A stretch of 64,000 nucleotides of DNA from Streptomyces curacoi (GTDB lineage Bacteria; Actinomycetota; Actinomycetes; Streptomycetales; Streptomycetaceae): positions 518,129 through 582,128 of the forward strand of contig NZ_KQ947988.1 in NCBI RefSeq assembly GCF_001513975.1, given 5' to 3'. Numbering within the stretch: the stretch's first letter is position 1; the number at the start of each line of letters is the position of its first letter. Both the position numbers and the translations under genes were made by a program. Below the pieces are notes generated by a model. That model had not been told where the DNA came from and made no database searches. It saw nothing but the letters and a program-made list of their open reading frames with translations. This document shows positions 56,301 through 64,000 of the stretch, one piece after another.

Positions 56301-56735
56301 TCAGCCCTCGACCGTGACGCCCATGGAGCGCGCGGTACCGGCGATGATCTTCGCGGCGGCGTCCAGGTCGTTGGCGTTGAGGTCGGGCAGCTTGGTCTGG
56401 GCGATCTCGCGGACCTGCGCCTCGGTGATCTTGGCGACCTTGGTCTTGTGCGGCTCGCCGGAGCCCTTCTCGATGCCCGCGGCCTTGAGGATCATCTTGG
56501 CGGCCGGCGGCGTCTTGGTGATGAAGGTGAAGGAACGGTCCTCGTAGACCGTGATCTCCACCGGGATGACCCAACCGCGCTGCGACTCGGTCGCGGCGTT
56601 GTAGGCCTTGCAGAACTCCATGATGTTCACGCCGTGCTGACCCAGCGCGGGGCCGACCGGCGGGGCCGGGTTGGCGGCACCGGCCTGGATCTGGAGCTTG
56701 ATGAGCCCCGTGACCTTCTTCTTCTTGGGAGGCAT
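56301..56735 (-). CDS. rplK: 50S ribosomal protein L11
   Basis: GTPase-centre protein of 144 residues from ATG 56733-56735 (MPPKKKKVTGLIKLQIQAGA). It contains the Pro-rich PAPPVGPALGQHGVNIMEFC region that binds thiopeptides such as thiostrepton and stimulates RelA. It starts after the nusG terminator. Confidence 0.98.
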   Translation of the reverse strand: MPPKKKKVTGLIKLQIQAGAANPAPPVGPALGQHGVNIMEFCKAYNAATESQRGWVIPVEITVYEDRSFTFITKTPPAAKMILKAAGIEKGSGEPHKTKVAKITEAQVREIAQTKLPDLNANDLDAAAKIIAGTARSMGVTVEG

Positions 56736-56841
56736 TACTCTCCGGGTCCTTTCGATTGAGGCGTGCCCCCGCCCGGGTCGCGTCCCGGATGAAGGCATAC
56801 CGCACAACGATAACGGGTATAGATGCGCGGCCAAAAACCGA

Positions 56842-56879
56842 GCAGGTCAGGCGGCCGCTGGAGCGTTCGCCTGACCTGC
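56842..56879 (-). terminator. nusG intrinsic terminator
   Basis: A perfect 12-bp stem GCAGGTCAGGCG/CGCCTGACCTGC (56842-56853 and 56868-56879) is followed on the minus strand by TCGGTTTTTGG, so a U run follows the stem. It separates secE-nusG from rplK-rplA. A further palindrome, AGAACTAGTTCT (56901-56912), spans the nusG stop codon. Confidence 0.85.
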
Positions 56880-56904
56880 GCGGAAGCGGTGGATCCAGAA
56901 AGAA

Positions 56905-57717
56905 CTAGTTCTTCTGGATCTGGTCGAAGGAGAGCTCGACCGGCGTCTCGCGGCCGAAGATCTCCACCAGGCCCTTGACCTTCTTCGAGTCGGCGTTGAT
57001 CTCGTTGATCGTGGCCTGCAGCGTGGCGAACGGGCCGTCGGTGACGGTGACCGAGTCGCCGACCTCGAAGTCCAGCACCTGGACCTCGACCTTGCGGGCC
57101 GGAGCCGGCTTGCCCTCGGCCTCGGCGGCCTCGCGGGCGGCCTTCTCCTCGGCCTCCGGGGCGAGCATCTTGACGATCTCGTCCAGGGTCAGCGGGTACG
57201 GGTCGTAGGCGTTGCCCACGAAGCCGGTGACGCCCGGGGTGTTGCGGACGACGCCCCAGGACTCGTTGGTCAGGTCCATGCGGACCAGGACGTAACCCGG
57301 CAGCTTGTTCTGCTTGATCGTCTTGCGGTCGCCGTTCTTGATCTGGACGACCTCTTCCTGCGGCACCTCGGCCTGGAAGATGTAGTCCTCGACGTTCAGC
57401 GAGACGGCGCGCTGCTCCAGGTTGGTCTTCACGCGGTTCTCGTAACCGGCGTAGGTGTGGATGACGTACCACTCGCCGGGCAGGGTGCGAAGCTCCTCGC
57501 GCAGCGCGGCGACGGGGTCGACGGGCTCGGCCTCCTCCTCGGCGGCCTCTTCCTCGTCGACCTCTTCGTGCAGCGCGGCTTCCTCGGCGGGCTCGCCGGC
57601 CTCGGCGTCGGCAGCCTCGACCTCGTCCAGGTCCTCGTCCGCGCCCTCGACGATGTCGAGCTCGTCTTCCACGGACTCGTCCGGCTCGACGGCGTCGTTC
57701 AGGTTCTGGTCAGACAC
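56905..57717 (-). CDS. nusG: transcription termination/antitermination factor NusG
   Basis: Elongation factor linking RNA polymerase, Rho and ribosomes. It is 270 residues from GTG 57715-57717. The first 75 or so residues are a very acidic, low-complexity extension (for example AEEAALHEEVDEEEAAEEEA) found in Streptomyces NusG. The NGN domain follows (EWYVIHTYAGYENRVKTNLE, KLPGYVLVRMDLTNESW), then a KOW domain (FEVGDSVTVTDGPFATLQAT). It lies 81 bases after secE. Confidence 0.98.
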   Translation of the reverse strand: MSDQNLNDAVEPDESVEDELDIVEGADEDLDEVEAADAEAGEPAEEAALHEEVDEEEAAEEEAEPVDPVAALREELRTLPGEWYVIHTYAGYENRVKTNLEQRAVSLNVEDYIFQAEVPQEEVVQIKNGDRKTIKQNKLPGYVLVRMDLTNESWGVVRNTPGVTGFVGNAYDPYPLTLDEIVKMLAPEAEEKAAREAAEAEGKPAPARKVEVQVLDFEVGDSVTVTDGPFATLQATINEINADSKKVKGLVEIFGRETPVELSFDQIQKN

Positions 57718-57798
57718 GGTGGCTGCTTCTTCCTGGATACATAGGGGTGGAACATGCGAAAAGGGGCGCCGGTAACCGCGGCGCCCTTCGCTCTTGGC

Positions 57799-58086
57799 TC
57801 AGCCGAAGACGTACTTGGCGGCGTTGTCGAGCCCATAGTCAATCACGGTCACCAGGCCGATCATGATGACGACGAAGATGATCACCACGGTGGTGTACGT
57901 CGTCAGCTGGTTGCGCGTCGGCCAGACGACCTTGCGGAGTTCCGCGACGATCTGGCGGTAGAAGAGCGCGAGGCGCTTCAGCGGGCCCTTCTTGGCGCGC
58001 TTGCCACCCTTTCGGGTCTTCTTCTTGGACTCCGGCGCCTCGTCCTGGGCATCAGGCATGTCGATGGAGCCCACGGCGTCCGTCAC
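57799..58086 (-). CDS. secE: preprotein translocase subunit SecE
   Basis: Small SecYEG subunit of 95 residues from GTG 58084-58086. A basic N-terminus (ESKKKTRKGGKRAKKGPLKR) is followed by the conserved FYRQIVAELRKVVWPTRNQL and one membrane helix (VVIIFVVIMIGLVTVIDYGL). It lies between tRNA-Trp and nusG. Confidence 0.97.
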   Translation of the reverse strand: MTDAVGSIDMPDAQDEAPESKKKTRKGGKRAKKGPLKRLALFYRQIVAELRKVVWPTRNQLTTYTTVVIIFVVIMIGLVTVIDYGLDNAAKYVFG

Positions 58087-58194
58087 TCGTCCTCACCTGA
58101 TTCCGGGTCGTGGCCGTGCCGCGCCCGGTCTGAGCCGCACGGCGGTGCATTGCTGTACGTACATGCGCACACATCCTGGCGAAGGTGTGTGTAG

Positions 58195-58267
58195 CAGGGC
58201 CGGAGGGACTTGAACCCCCAACCGCCGGTTTTGGAGACCGGTGCTCTACCAATTGAGCTACGACCCT
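58195..58267 (-). tRNA. tRNA-Trp (CCA)
   Basis: A 73-base tRNA on the minus strand: acceptor AGGGTCG pairs with CGGCCCT with one G-U pair, the D arm starts GCTC, the anticodon loop CTCCAAA reads CCA, the T loop contains TTCAAGT, and the discriminator is G, as for tRNA-Trp. The CCA end is not encoded. It is 109 bases upstream of secE, as in other Streptomyces. Confidence 0.95.
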
Positions 58268-58353
58268 TTGGTGTGTCCCCCAACGTACCGCATCCGGACG
58301 GGTGCTCGGTGTGCACCGTGCGGCTGCGGGCTGCTGAAGGCCAACGAGGTGAG

Positions 58354-58382
58354 AGTGTACGTGGTCCGAAGCGCCTCGTCGA
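58354..58382 (-). promoter_or_regulatory. candidate tRNA-Trp/secE promoter
   Basis: On the minus strand -35-like TCGACG (58377-58382), a 17-base spacer and -10 TACACT (58354-58359) lie about 85 bases upstream of the tRNA. The remaining divergent gap toward aspC holds nothing else that I can support. Confidence 0.5.
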
Positions 58383-58551
58383 ACAGAAAGTGGCCGATGG
58401 GGGCTTGGTACGCGGAAGATCGCCGGAGGATCAGCCATGTGACAGCGCAAGATCGCCCTGGCCGCGGGCCCGATCCGGACGGCTGTTCAGCTGATGTTCA
58501 GTCTGTGAAACCCGCGTGCCGGGCGCGTTTCCTGTCTGAAACGATGGCCCC

Positions 58552-59778
58552 ATGAGCGCTGCAACCCCACCCACCGAGCGCCGGGTCTCCGCCCGAGTCG
58601 GCGCGATCTCCGAGTCCGCCACCCTCGCCGTGGACGCCAAGGCCAAGGCCCTCAAGGCCGCCGGGCGGCCGGTGATCGGCTTCGGCGCCGGCGAGCCCGA
58701 CTTCCCGACCCCGGACTACATCGTCGAGGCCGCCATCGAGGCCTGCAAGAACCCCAAGTACCACCGGTACACCCCGGCCGGCGGTCTGCCCGAGCTGAAG
58801 GCCGCGATCGCCGCGAAGACGCTGCGCGACTCCGGCTACGAGCCCGACGTCTCGCAGATCCTGGTCACCAACGGCGGCAAGCAGGCCATCTACGAGGCCT
58901 TCGCCGCGATCCTCGACCCGGGTGACGAGGTCATCGTCCCGGCCCCGTACTGGACGACGTACCCGGAGTCGATCCGGCTCGCGGGCGGTGTCCCGGTCGA
59001 GGTGGTCGCCGACGAGACGACCGGCTACCGCGTCTCCGTGGAGCAGCTGGAGGCGGCCCGTACGGAGAAGACGAAGGTCGTCCTGTTCGTGTCGCCGTCC
59101 AACCCGACGGGCGCGGTCTACAGCGAGGCCGAGACCGAGGCGATCGGCCGCTGGGCCGTCGAGCACGGTCTGTGGGTGATGACGGACGAGATCTACGAGC
59201 ACCTGGTCTACGGCGATGCGGTGTCCGTGTCGCTGCCCGCGGTCCTGCCGGAGCTGCGCGACAAGTGCATCGTGGTCAACGGTGTCGCCAAGACGTACGC
59301 CATGACGGGCTGGCGGGTCGGCTGGATCATCGGCCCGAAGGACGTGGTGAAGGCCGCGACCAACCTCCAGTCGCACGCCACGTCGAACGTCTCGAACGTC
59401 GCCCAGGTGGCCGCGCTCGCCGCCGTCTCGGGCGACCTGGACGCGGTCGCGAAGATGCGCGAGGCCTTCGACCGCCGCCGCAAGACGATCGTGCGGATGC
59501 TCAACGAGATCGACGGCGTGGTCTGCCCGGAGCCCGAGGGCGCCTTCTACGCCTACCCCTCGGTGAAGGCCCTCATCGGCAAGGAGATCCGCGGCAAGCG
59601 CCCGCAGGACTCGGTCGAGCTGGCCGCGCTCATCCTGGAGGAGGCCGAGGTCGCGGTCGTCCCGGGCGAGGCCTTCGGCACGCCGGGCTATCTGCGGCTG
59701 TCGTACGCGCTCGGTGACGAGGACCTCGTCGAGGGCGTGAGCCGGATCCAGAAGCTGCTGGCGGAGGCGCGGGACTGA
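58552..59778 (+). CDS. aspartate aminotransferase, class I
   Basis: PLP enzyme of 408 residues interconverting aspartate and oxaloacetate with 2-oxoglutarate and glutamate. It shows VIGFGAGEPDFPTPDYIVEA, the Asn/Pro segment SPSNPTGAVYSEAE, the aldimine lysine K247 in NGVAKTYAMTGWRVG, and the C-terminal YLRLSYAL with the carboxylate-binding Arg. It is the Streptomyces gene next to tRNA-Trp and secE, on the opposite strand. Related prephenate or alanine aminotransferase activity cannot be excluded. Confidence 0.93.
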   Translation: MSAATPPTERRVSARVGAISESATLAVDAKAKALKAAGRPVIGFGAGEPDFPTPDYIVEAAIEACKNPKYHRYTPAGGLPELKAAIAAKTLRDSGYEPDVSQILVTNGGKQAIYEAFAAILDPGDEVIVPAPYWTTYPESIRLAGGVPVEVVADETTGYRVSVEQLEAARTEKTKVVLFVSPSNPTGAVYSEAETEAIGRWAVEHGLWVMTDEIYEHLVYGDAVSVSLPAVLPELRDKCIVVNGVAKTYAMTGWRVGWIIGPKDVVKAATNLQSHATSNVSNVAQVAALAAVSGDLDAVAKMREAFDRRRKTIVRMLNEIDGVVCPEPEGAFYAYPSVKALIGKEIRGKRPQDSVELAALILEEAEVAVVPGEAFGTPGYLRLSYALGDEDLVEGVSRIQKLLAEARD

Positions 59779-59794
59779 CGTCCGCTTCCCCGGA

Positions 59795-59836
59795 CCGGGG
59801 GGTCACCTCACGAACTTTCGTGAGGTGACCCCCCGG
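59795..59836 (+). terminator. aspartate aminotransferase terminator
   Basis: A perfect 20-bp inverted repeat (59795-59814 and 59817-59836) with a two-base loop, starting 17 bases after the stop. One of the strongest stems in the window. Confidence 0.85.
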
Positions 59837-59909
59837 CGCTTTGTGCGAGCAAGACCACGTTCGGGGAAAGCGCTACCGGGACGGCGCGGGCGTACGGCAG
59901 GATCCTGGG

Positions 59910-60950
59910 ATGGAGCGTGTACGTGATGTCTCTGAGCTGCCGAAAGCCCATCTGCACCTGCACTTCACCGGCTCGATGCGGCCGGGGACCCTGCTGGAAC
60001 TGGCCGACAAGTACGGGGTGCGTCTGCCCGAGGCGCTGACCGACGCGCTGACCAGCGGGGAGTCGCCGAAGCTGCGGGCGACGGACGAGCGGGGCTGGTT
60101 CCGCTTCCAGCGCCTGTACGACGCGGCGCGCTCGTGCCTCAGGCAGCCGGAGGACATCCAGCGGCTGGTCAGGGAGGCCGCGGAGGAGGACGTCAAGGAC
60201 GGCTCCGGCTGGCTGGAGATCCAGGTCGACCCGACGTCGTACGCGCCCCGGCTGGGCGGTCTGATCCCGGCGCTGGAGATCATCCTGGACGCGGTGGAGA
60301 CGGCGTCGCGGGACACGGGGCTCGGGATGCGCGTCCTGGTCGCCGCGAACCGGATGAAGCACCCCCTGGAAGCCCGTACTCTGGCGCGTCTCGCGGTGCG
60401 GTACGTGGACCGGGGTGTGGTCGGCTTCGGGTTGTCGAACGACGAGCGGCGGGGCATGGCGCGGGACTTCGACCGTGCCTTCCACATCGCCCGCGAGGGC
60501 GGCCTGCTGTCGGCCCCGCACGGCGGTGAGCTGACCGGGCCGTCCTCCGTGCGTGACTGCCTGGACGACCTGCACGCGCACCGGATCGGTCACGGGGTGC
60601 GGGCGGCGGAGGACCCGCGGCTGCTGAAGCGGCTCGCCGACCGGGGCGTGACCTGCGAGGTGTGCCCGGCGTCGAACGTGGCGCTGGGCGTGTACGAGAA
60701 GCCGGAGGACGTCCCGTTGCGCACGCTGTTCGACGCGGGGGTGGCCATGGCGCTCGGCGCCGACGACCCGCTGTTGTTCGGCTCCCGGCTCGCGGCCCAG
60801 TACGAGATCGCCCGCCACCACCACGGCTTCTCCGACGCCGAGCTGGCGGAACTGGCCCGGCAGTCGGTGCGTGGCTCGGCGGCGCCGGCGGACGTGCAGG
60901 CGAAGCTGCTGGCGGGCGTCGACGACTGGCTCAGCGGCCCGGCCGCTTGA
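59910..60950 (+). CDS. adenosine deaminase family protein
   Basis: Amidohydrolase of 346 residues converting adenosine to inosine, from ATG 59910-59912 with AGGA upstream. The metal-binding HLHLHF segment (H16, H18), the substrate segment SAPHGGE, the catalytic-region HRIGHGVRA and the metal Asp in GADDPLLF are all present. The upstream in-frame 23 codons lack family similarity. Its end overlaps the converging gene by 20 bases. Confidence 0.92.
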   Translation: MERVRDVSELPKAHLHLHFTGSMRPGTLLELADKYGVRLPEALTDALTSGESPKLRATDERGWFRFQRLYDAARSCLRQPEDIQRLVREAAEEDVKDGSGWLEIQVDPTSYAPRLGGLIPALEIILDAVETASRDTGLGMRVLVAANRMKHPLEARTLARLAVRYVDRGVVGFGLSNDERRGMARDFDRAFHIAREGGLLSAPHGGELTGPSSVRDCLDDLHAHRIGHGVRAAEDPRLLKRLADRGVTCEVCPASNVALGVYEKPEDVPLRTLFDAGVAMALGADDPLLFGSRLAAQYEIARHHHGFSDAELAELARQSVRGSAAPADVQAKLLAGVDDWLSGPAA

Positions 60951-61602
60951 AGTGGGCGTAGGGCGGATAGGGCTTGAAGCAGATCAGCACCTCGACGGGG
61001 TGTCCGCCGCCGGGCGGCTGGATCAGTGAGGGGAGCGACGTCATGAGCGCCGAGTGCCCCTTGTCGACGCCCTTCTGGTGCGGCCCCCAGCCTGCCGCGT
61101 GGGCGAATCCCGTGGCGGTCTCGGCGAAGATGTCCCGGCTGCCGAACAGGAAGAACGTGCGGGCGTAGGTGCTGTGCCGCAGCTCGTCCCGGAAGTCCGC
61201 CCGTGCCCACCGCGCGCGACAGGACGCGGCGTCCCGGGCGGTGCGCGCCTCGTCGGTGCGGACGGTGAGCGGTGTGCCTTGGCGCAGTTTCCGGCGCAGT
61301 CCGGGCCATGCGCTGGGGCGCAGGCCGGCCGTGTCGTGGGCCAGTACGAGGTCGACCGGCTCGCCCCAGCCCTCGTCGACCGGGATTCCGTCGCGCAGTG
61401 GCACGTGGACGATGGTGTGCCGGGAGTAGGCCGCGAAGGAGAACAGCCCCGCGAGCCGGTTCAGCCCGTCATGGTCACCCAGCAGCAGACCGATGGGGTC
61501 GGGGGCGCGCAGGGAGGTGTGGCGCAGGGGCTGCCAGGGCTGGACGACCCGGTGCTCGTACGGGCCGGTCCTGGGCCGGAACTCGCGCAGTCTCAGGCGC
61601 AT
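60931..61602 (-). CDS. conserved hypothetical protein
   Basis: A 223-residue protein starting MRLRLREFRPRTGPYEHRVV. It has no signal or membrane helix. Recognisable features are a repeated aromatic/basic pattern (YARTFFLFGSRDIFAETATG) and a C-terminal Pro-rich segment (YPPYAHFKRPGR). It lies between adenosine deaminase and murB in the conserved Streptomyces order. I do not recognise the family. Confidence 0.7.
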   Translation of the reverse strand: MRLRLREFRPRTGPYEHRVVQPWQPLRHTSLRAPDPIGLLLGDHDGLNRLAGLFSFAAYSRHTIVHVPLRDGIPVDEGWGEPVDLVLAHDTAGLRPSAWPGLRRKLRQGTPLTVRTDEARTARDAASCRARWARADFRDELRHSTYARTFFLFGSRDIFAETATGFAHAAGWGPHQKGVDKGHSALMTSLPSLIQPPGGGHPVEVLICFKPYPPYAHFKRPGR

Positions 61603-61694
61603 GCGGGGATTCTCGGGGCGGGGTGGGTCATGCCCCCAGCGTGACGATGACACCGGGCCGCAGGCAACGGAGATTCGCTCGGCCGGGGCGGGCG

Positions 61695-62750
61695 CTACAG
61701 GCTGACACCCACCGTGACCGGCTCGTTGACCAGCGTGATGCCGAAGGCCTCGCGGACGCCCGCCACGACCTCGCGGGCCAGGGTGAGCAGGTCCTCCGTG
61801 GTCGCGTCGCCGCGGTTGGTGAGGGCGAGGGTGTGCTTGGTGGAGATGCGGGCGGGGCCGGTGCCGTATCCCTTGGTGAAGCCCGCCTTGTCGATCAGCC
61901 AGGCCGCGGAGGTCTTGGTGTGCCCGTCCCCCGCCGGGTACGCGGGCGGCTCCACACCGTCCCCGAGGCGTTCCGTCACGCGCGCGCGGAAGGCCGCGAA
62001 CTGCTCGTCGGTGAGGATCGGGTTGGTGAAGAACGATCCGGCCGACCAGGTGTCGTGGTCCTCCGGGTCCAGGACCATGCCCTTGCCGGTGCGCAGCTTC
62101 AGCACGGTCTCGCGAGCGGCGGCCAGCGGTACGCGGTCGCCGGGTTCGACGCCGAGGGCGCGGGCGGTCTCGGCGTACTTGAGGGGGGCGGAGAGGCCGT
62201 CGGCGTCCTCCAGCTGGAAGCGGACGCGCAGGACGACGTGGCGCTCGGGGTCGGCCTTGAAGCGGCTGTGGCGGTAGGAGAAGGCGCAGTCGGCGTTGGG
62301 GATGACGACGGTCCGGCCTGCCTGTCGGTCGTACGCGACGACCTCGGTGATCGTGGAGGAGACCTCCTGGCCGTAGGCGCCGACGTTCTGGATCGGCGTG
62401 GCGCCTGCGGAGCCGGGGATACCGGCCAGGCACTCGATTCCGGCGAGCCCGGCCTCGACGGTGCGGCTGACCGCGTCGGTCCACACCTCGCCGGCGGCCA
62501 GTTCGAGCGTGGTGCCGTGCAGTTCGAAGCCCTTGGTGGCGATGACCAGTGCGGTGCCCTCGAAGCCCTTGTCGCCGATGACCAGGTTCGATCCACCACC
62601 GATGAGCAGCAGCGGGGTCCCACTGGCGTCGGCCTCGCGCACGACGTCGATCACCTCGGCGTCGGTGGTCGCGGTGACCAGGCGGGTGGCGGGGCCACCC
62701 AGGCGGAAGGTGGTGAGGGGGGCGAGGGGGGCGTCGTGGAGTTGCTGCAC
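61695..62750 (-). CDS. murB: UDP-N-acetylmuramate dehydrogenase
   Basis: FAD enzyme that reduces UDP-GlcNAc-enolpyruvate to UDP-MurNAc in peptidoglycan synthesis. It is 351 residues from GTG 62748-62750. The FAD domain shows TTFRLGGPATRLV, LLIGGGSNLVIGD and IPGSAGATPIQNVGAYGQEV; the substrate domain has FSYRHSRFK and the catalytic-Ser segment SAGSFFTNPI. An upstream in-frame extension of 22 codons is not needed. Confidence 0.95.
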   Translation of the reverse strand: MQQLHDAPLAPLTTFRLGGPATRLVTATTDAEVIDVVREADASGTPLLLIGGGSNLVIGDKGFEGTALVIATKGFELHGTTLELAAGEVWTDAVSRTVEAGLAGIECLAGIPGSAGATPIQNVGAYGQEVSSTITEVVAYDRQAGRTVVIPNADCAFSYRHSRFKADPERHVVLRVRFQLEDADGLSAPLKYAETARALGVEPGDRVPLAAARETVLKLRTGKGMVLDPEDHDTWSAGSFFTNPILTDEQFAAFRARVTERLGDGVEPPAYPAGDGHTKTSAAWLIDKAGFTKGYGTGPARISTKHTLALTNRGDATTEDLLTLAREVVAGVREAFGITLVNEPVTVGVSL

Positions 62751-62798
62751 GGGCTCAAGAGTACGAGACGGGGTGGGTGGGGCTACGCGCCTCTCTGC

Positions 62799-62832
62799 GT
62801 AAGGGGCGCCCGCCATGGCGAGCGCCCCTTAC
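62799..62832 (-). terminator. terminator after the MaoC pair
   Basis: GTAAGGGGCGC (62799-62809) pairs perfectly with GCGCCCCTTAC (62822-62832), 20 bases downstream of the MaoC-like stop. It separates that pair from murB. Confidence 0.75.
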
Positions 62833-62852
62833 CTCATGGCACGCGCGTGCCG

Positions 62853-63281
62853 TTACGCCAGCTGCACGACCGCCCGCGACATCCCGAGCACCTTGCGCTC
62901 GTCGCTGGTCACGGTCAGGTCCACGCGGACCTTGTTGTCGTCCAGCTTGGCCGCGACCTTGCCGCTGACCTCGATCGTGGCGCCCTTGTCGTCGTTCGGT
63001 ACGACGACGGGCTTGGTGAAGCGGACGCCGTACTCGACGACCGCTCCCGGGTCGCCGGTCCAGTCGGTGACCACACGGATCGCCTCGGCCATGGTGAACA
63101 TGCCGTGGGCGATGACATCGGGCAGCCCGACCTCCTTGGCGAACTTCTCGTTCCAGTGGATCGGGTTGAAGTCGCCGGAGGCGCCCGCGTACTGGACGAG
63201 CGTGGCGCGGGTCACGGGGAAGGTCTGGGCGGGCAGTTCGGTGCCGACCTCGACGTCGCCGTACGCAATCTTCGCCGTCAT
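62853..63281 (-). CDS. MaoC-like hot-dog dehydratase
   Basis: A 142-residue hot-dog protein. The R-hydratase pattern GASGDFNPIHWNEKFAKEVG carries the catalytic Asp-x4-His (D and H of DFNPIH). The ATG at 63279-63281 has GGAGG ten bases upstream; a GTG three codons earlier would be too close to it. It pairs with the following FAS1-type partner, and such pairs may form heterodimers acting on acyl thioesters. The substrate is unknown. Confidence 0.9.
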   Translation of the reverse strand: MTAKIAYGDVEVGTELPAQTFPVTRATLVQYAGASGDFNPIHWNEKFAKEVGLPDVIAHGMFTMAEAIRVVTDWTGDPGAVVEYGVRFTKPVVVPNDDKGATIEVSGKVAAKLDDNKVRVDLTVTSDERKVLGMSRAVVQLA

Positions 63282-63286
63282 CGGTC

Positions 63287-63751
63287 TCACGCCTCCCCTT
63301 CTTCGGAGTCCACCGGGCGGGCCACCAGCTTCGTCCAGGCGGTCACCACGTGTTCGCCCGCCTCGTCGTGGACCTCGCCGCGGATGTCCAGGATCTCGTT
63401 GCCCGCCATGGTCTTGATCGCCTCGATGGTCGAGGTGACGGTCAGCCGGTCGCCGGCGCGCACCGGGCGGGTGTAGGCGAACTTCTGGTCGCCGTGCACC
63501 ACCCGGCTGTAGTCCAGGCCCAGCTGGGGGTCCTGGACGACCTGTCCCGCGGCCTTGAAGGTGATCGCGAAGACGAAGGTGGGCGGGGCGATCACATCGG
63601 AGTGGCCGAGCGCCTTGGCGGCCTCCGGGTCCGTGTACGCCGGGCTGGTGTCCCCCACCGCATCCGCGAACTCACGGATCTTCTCCCGGCCCACCTCATA
63701 GGGGTCGGTGGGCGGGTAGCTCCGCCCCACGAAGGACTGGTCGAGCGCCAT
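63287..63751 (-). CDS. FAS1-type MaoC/UPF0336 protein
   Basis: A 154-residue hot-dog protein from ATG 63749-63751 with AGGAGG upstream, starting MALDQSFVGRSYPPTDPYEV. The family segments KIREFADAVGDTSPAYTDPE and VIAPPTFVFAITFKA are present, and the catalytic Asp-His of its partner is lacking. This resembles the HadA/HadB arrangement of mycobacteria, where the partner supplies the active site. Five bases separate the two genes. Confidence 0.9.
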   Translation of the reverse strand: MALDQSFVGRSYPPTDPYEVGREKIREFADAVGDTSPAYTDPEAAKALGHSDVIAPPTFVFAITFKAAGQVVQDPQLGLDYSRVVHGDQKFAYTRPVRAGDRLTVTSTIEAIKTMAGNEILDIRGEVHDEAGEHVVTAWTKLVARPVDSEEGEA

Positions 63752-63888
63752 GGCTCGGCACCTCCTGATGTCTGCCTGGTGTCTGCTCCGGGTGACCTGC
63801 CGGCCGGTCACCCGGTCTGCCTTGCGGCGGTGGCCCGGTCTGCCGCGGCCGGTTGGGAACCGGGCGGTAACCGGGACCGAAACGACGC

Positions 63889-63920
63889 GAGGCCGCCCCC
63901 CGGTTAGTGGGGGCGGCCTC
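63889..63920 (-). terminator. rpmG terminator
   Basis: GAGGCCGCCCCC (63889-63900) pairs perfectly with GGGGGCGGCCTC (63909-63920), 15 bases after the rpmG stop. Confidence 0.8.
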
Positions 63921-63935
63921 GTGTACGAGCCTGAT

Positions 63936-64000
63936 TTATCGCGTTTCGCGGTGCGCGGTGTGCGCGTTGCAACGCGGGCAGTGCTTCTTCATCTCAAGAC
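63936..64000 (-). CDS. rpmG: 50S ribosomal protein L33 (C-terminal fragment)
   Basis: The last 21 codons of L33 (LEMKKHCPRCNAHTAHRETR) up to the TAA at 63936-63938; the rest lies beyond the right edge. The CPRC pair marks the zinc-ribbon form. Confidence 0.9.
   Translation of the reverse strand, partial: LEMKKHCPRCNAHTAHRETR

Overview
The window is from an actinomycete chromosome, almost certainly Streptomyces. It is GC-rich with strongly GC-biased third codon positions, uses GTG and TTG starts, and its ribosomal, RpoB and RpoC proteins match the Streptomyces type closely. The gene order rpmG, two MaoC proteins, murB, adenosine deaminase, aspC, tRNA-Trp, secE-nusG, rplKA, two lipoproteins, rplJL, rpoBC, rpsL-rpsG-fusA-tuf, S10/spc/alpha operons is the known Streptomyces order. 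Nearly all core genes lie on the minus strand, so the window reads backwards.

Layout: (1) 1-15,257 holds the S10, spc, secY-adk-map and infA-rpoA operons. (2) 15,258-16,049 is the S10 promoter and long leader plus a broken small ORF. (3) 16,050-31,098 is a cell-surface or exopolysaccharide cluster: initiating sugar-phosphate transferase, acetyltransferase, two GT4 glycosyltransferases, methyltransferase, CDP-alcohol phosphotransferase, GDP-mannose-3,5-epimerase-like enzyme, Wzy-, Wzz- and Wzx-like proteins, a secreted beta-propeller/FnIII protein, a TagD-like cytidylyltransferase and a small secreted protein. (4) 31,200-35,560 is tuf-fusA-rpsG-rpsL. (5) 35,914-44,133 is an accessory block between the str operon and rpoC. 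It holds a DUF1707 membrane protein, a Crp-type regulator, and a five-gene plus-strand operon read here as an enlarged Pycsar-like defence system: class III nucleotide cyclase, P-loop-like/helical-repeat protein, SPFH/band-7-like protein, PycTM-like membrane effector and M48 metalloprotease. Gene remnants follow it. (6) 44,228-58,267 holds rpoC, rpoB, rplL, rplJ, two paralogous lipoproteins, rplA, rplK, nusG, secE and tRNA-Trp. (7) 58,552-64,000 holds aspC, adenosine deaminase, a hypothetical gene, murB, two MaoC-fold proteins and the 3' end of rpmG.

The main discovery candidate is block 5. The cyclase tail and the N-terminal part of its neighbour share a Gly/His-rich motif of about 20 residues, as in homotypic signalling pairs. 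A cyclic-nucleotide-binding Crp homologue is encoded just upstream, and a sequence fitting the Streptomyces Crp consensus GTG(N6)GNCAC lies between it and the cyclase. The membrane effector carries a TTA leucine codon near its start, which would make its translation depend on the bldA tRNA. All functions in block 5 are inferred from sequence patterns read by eye; no database search was run.
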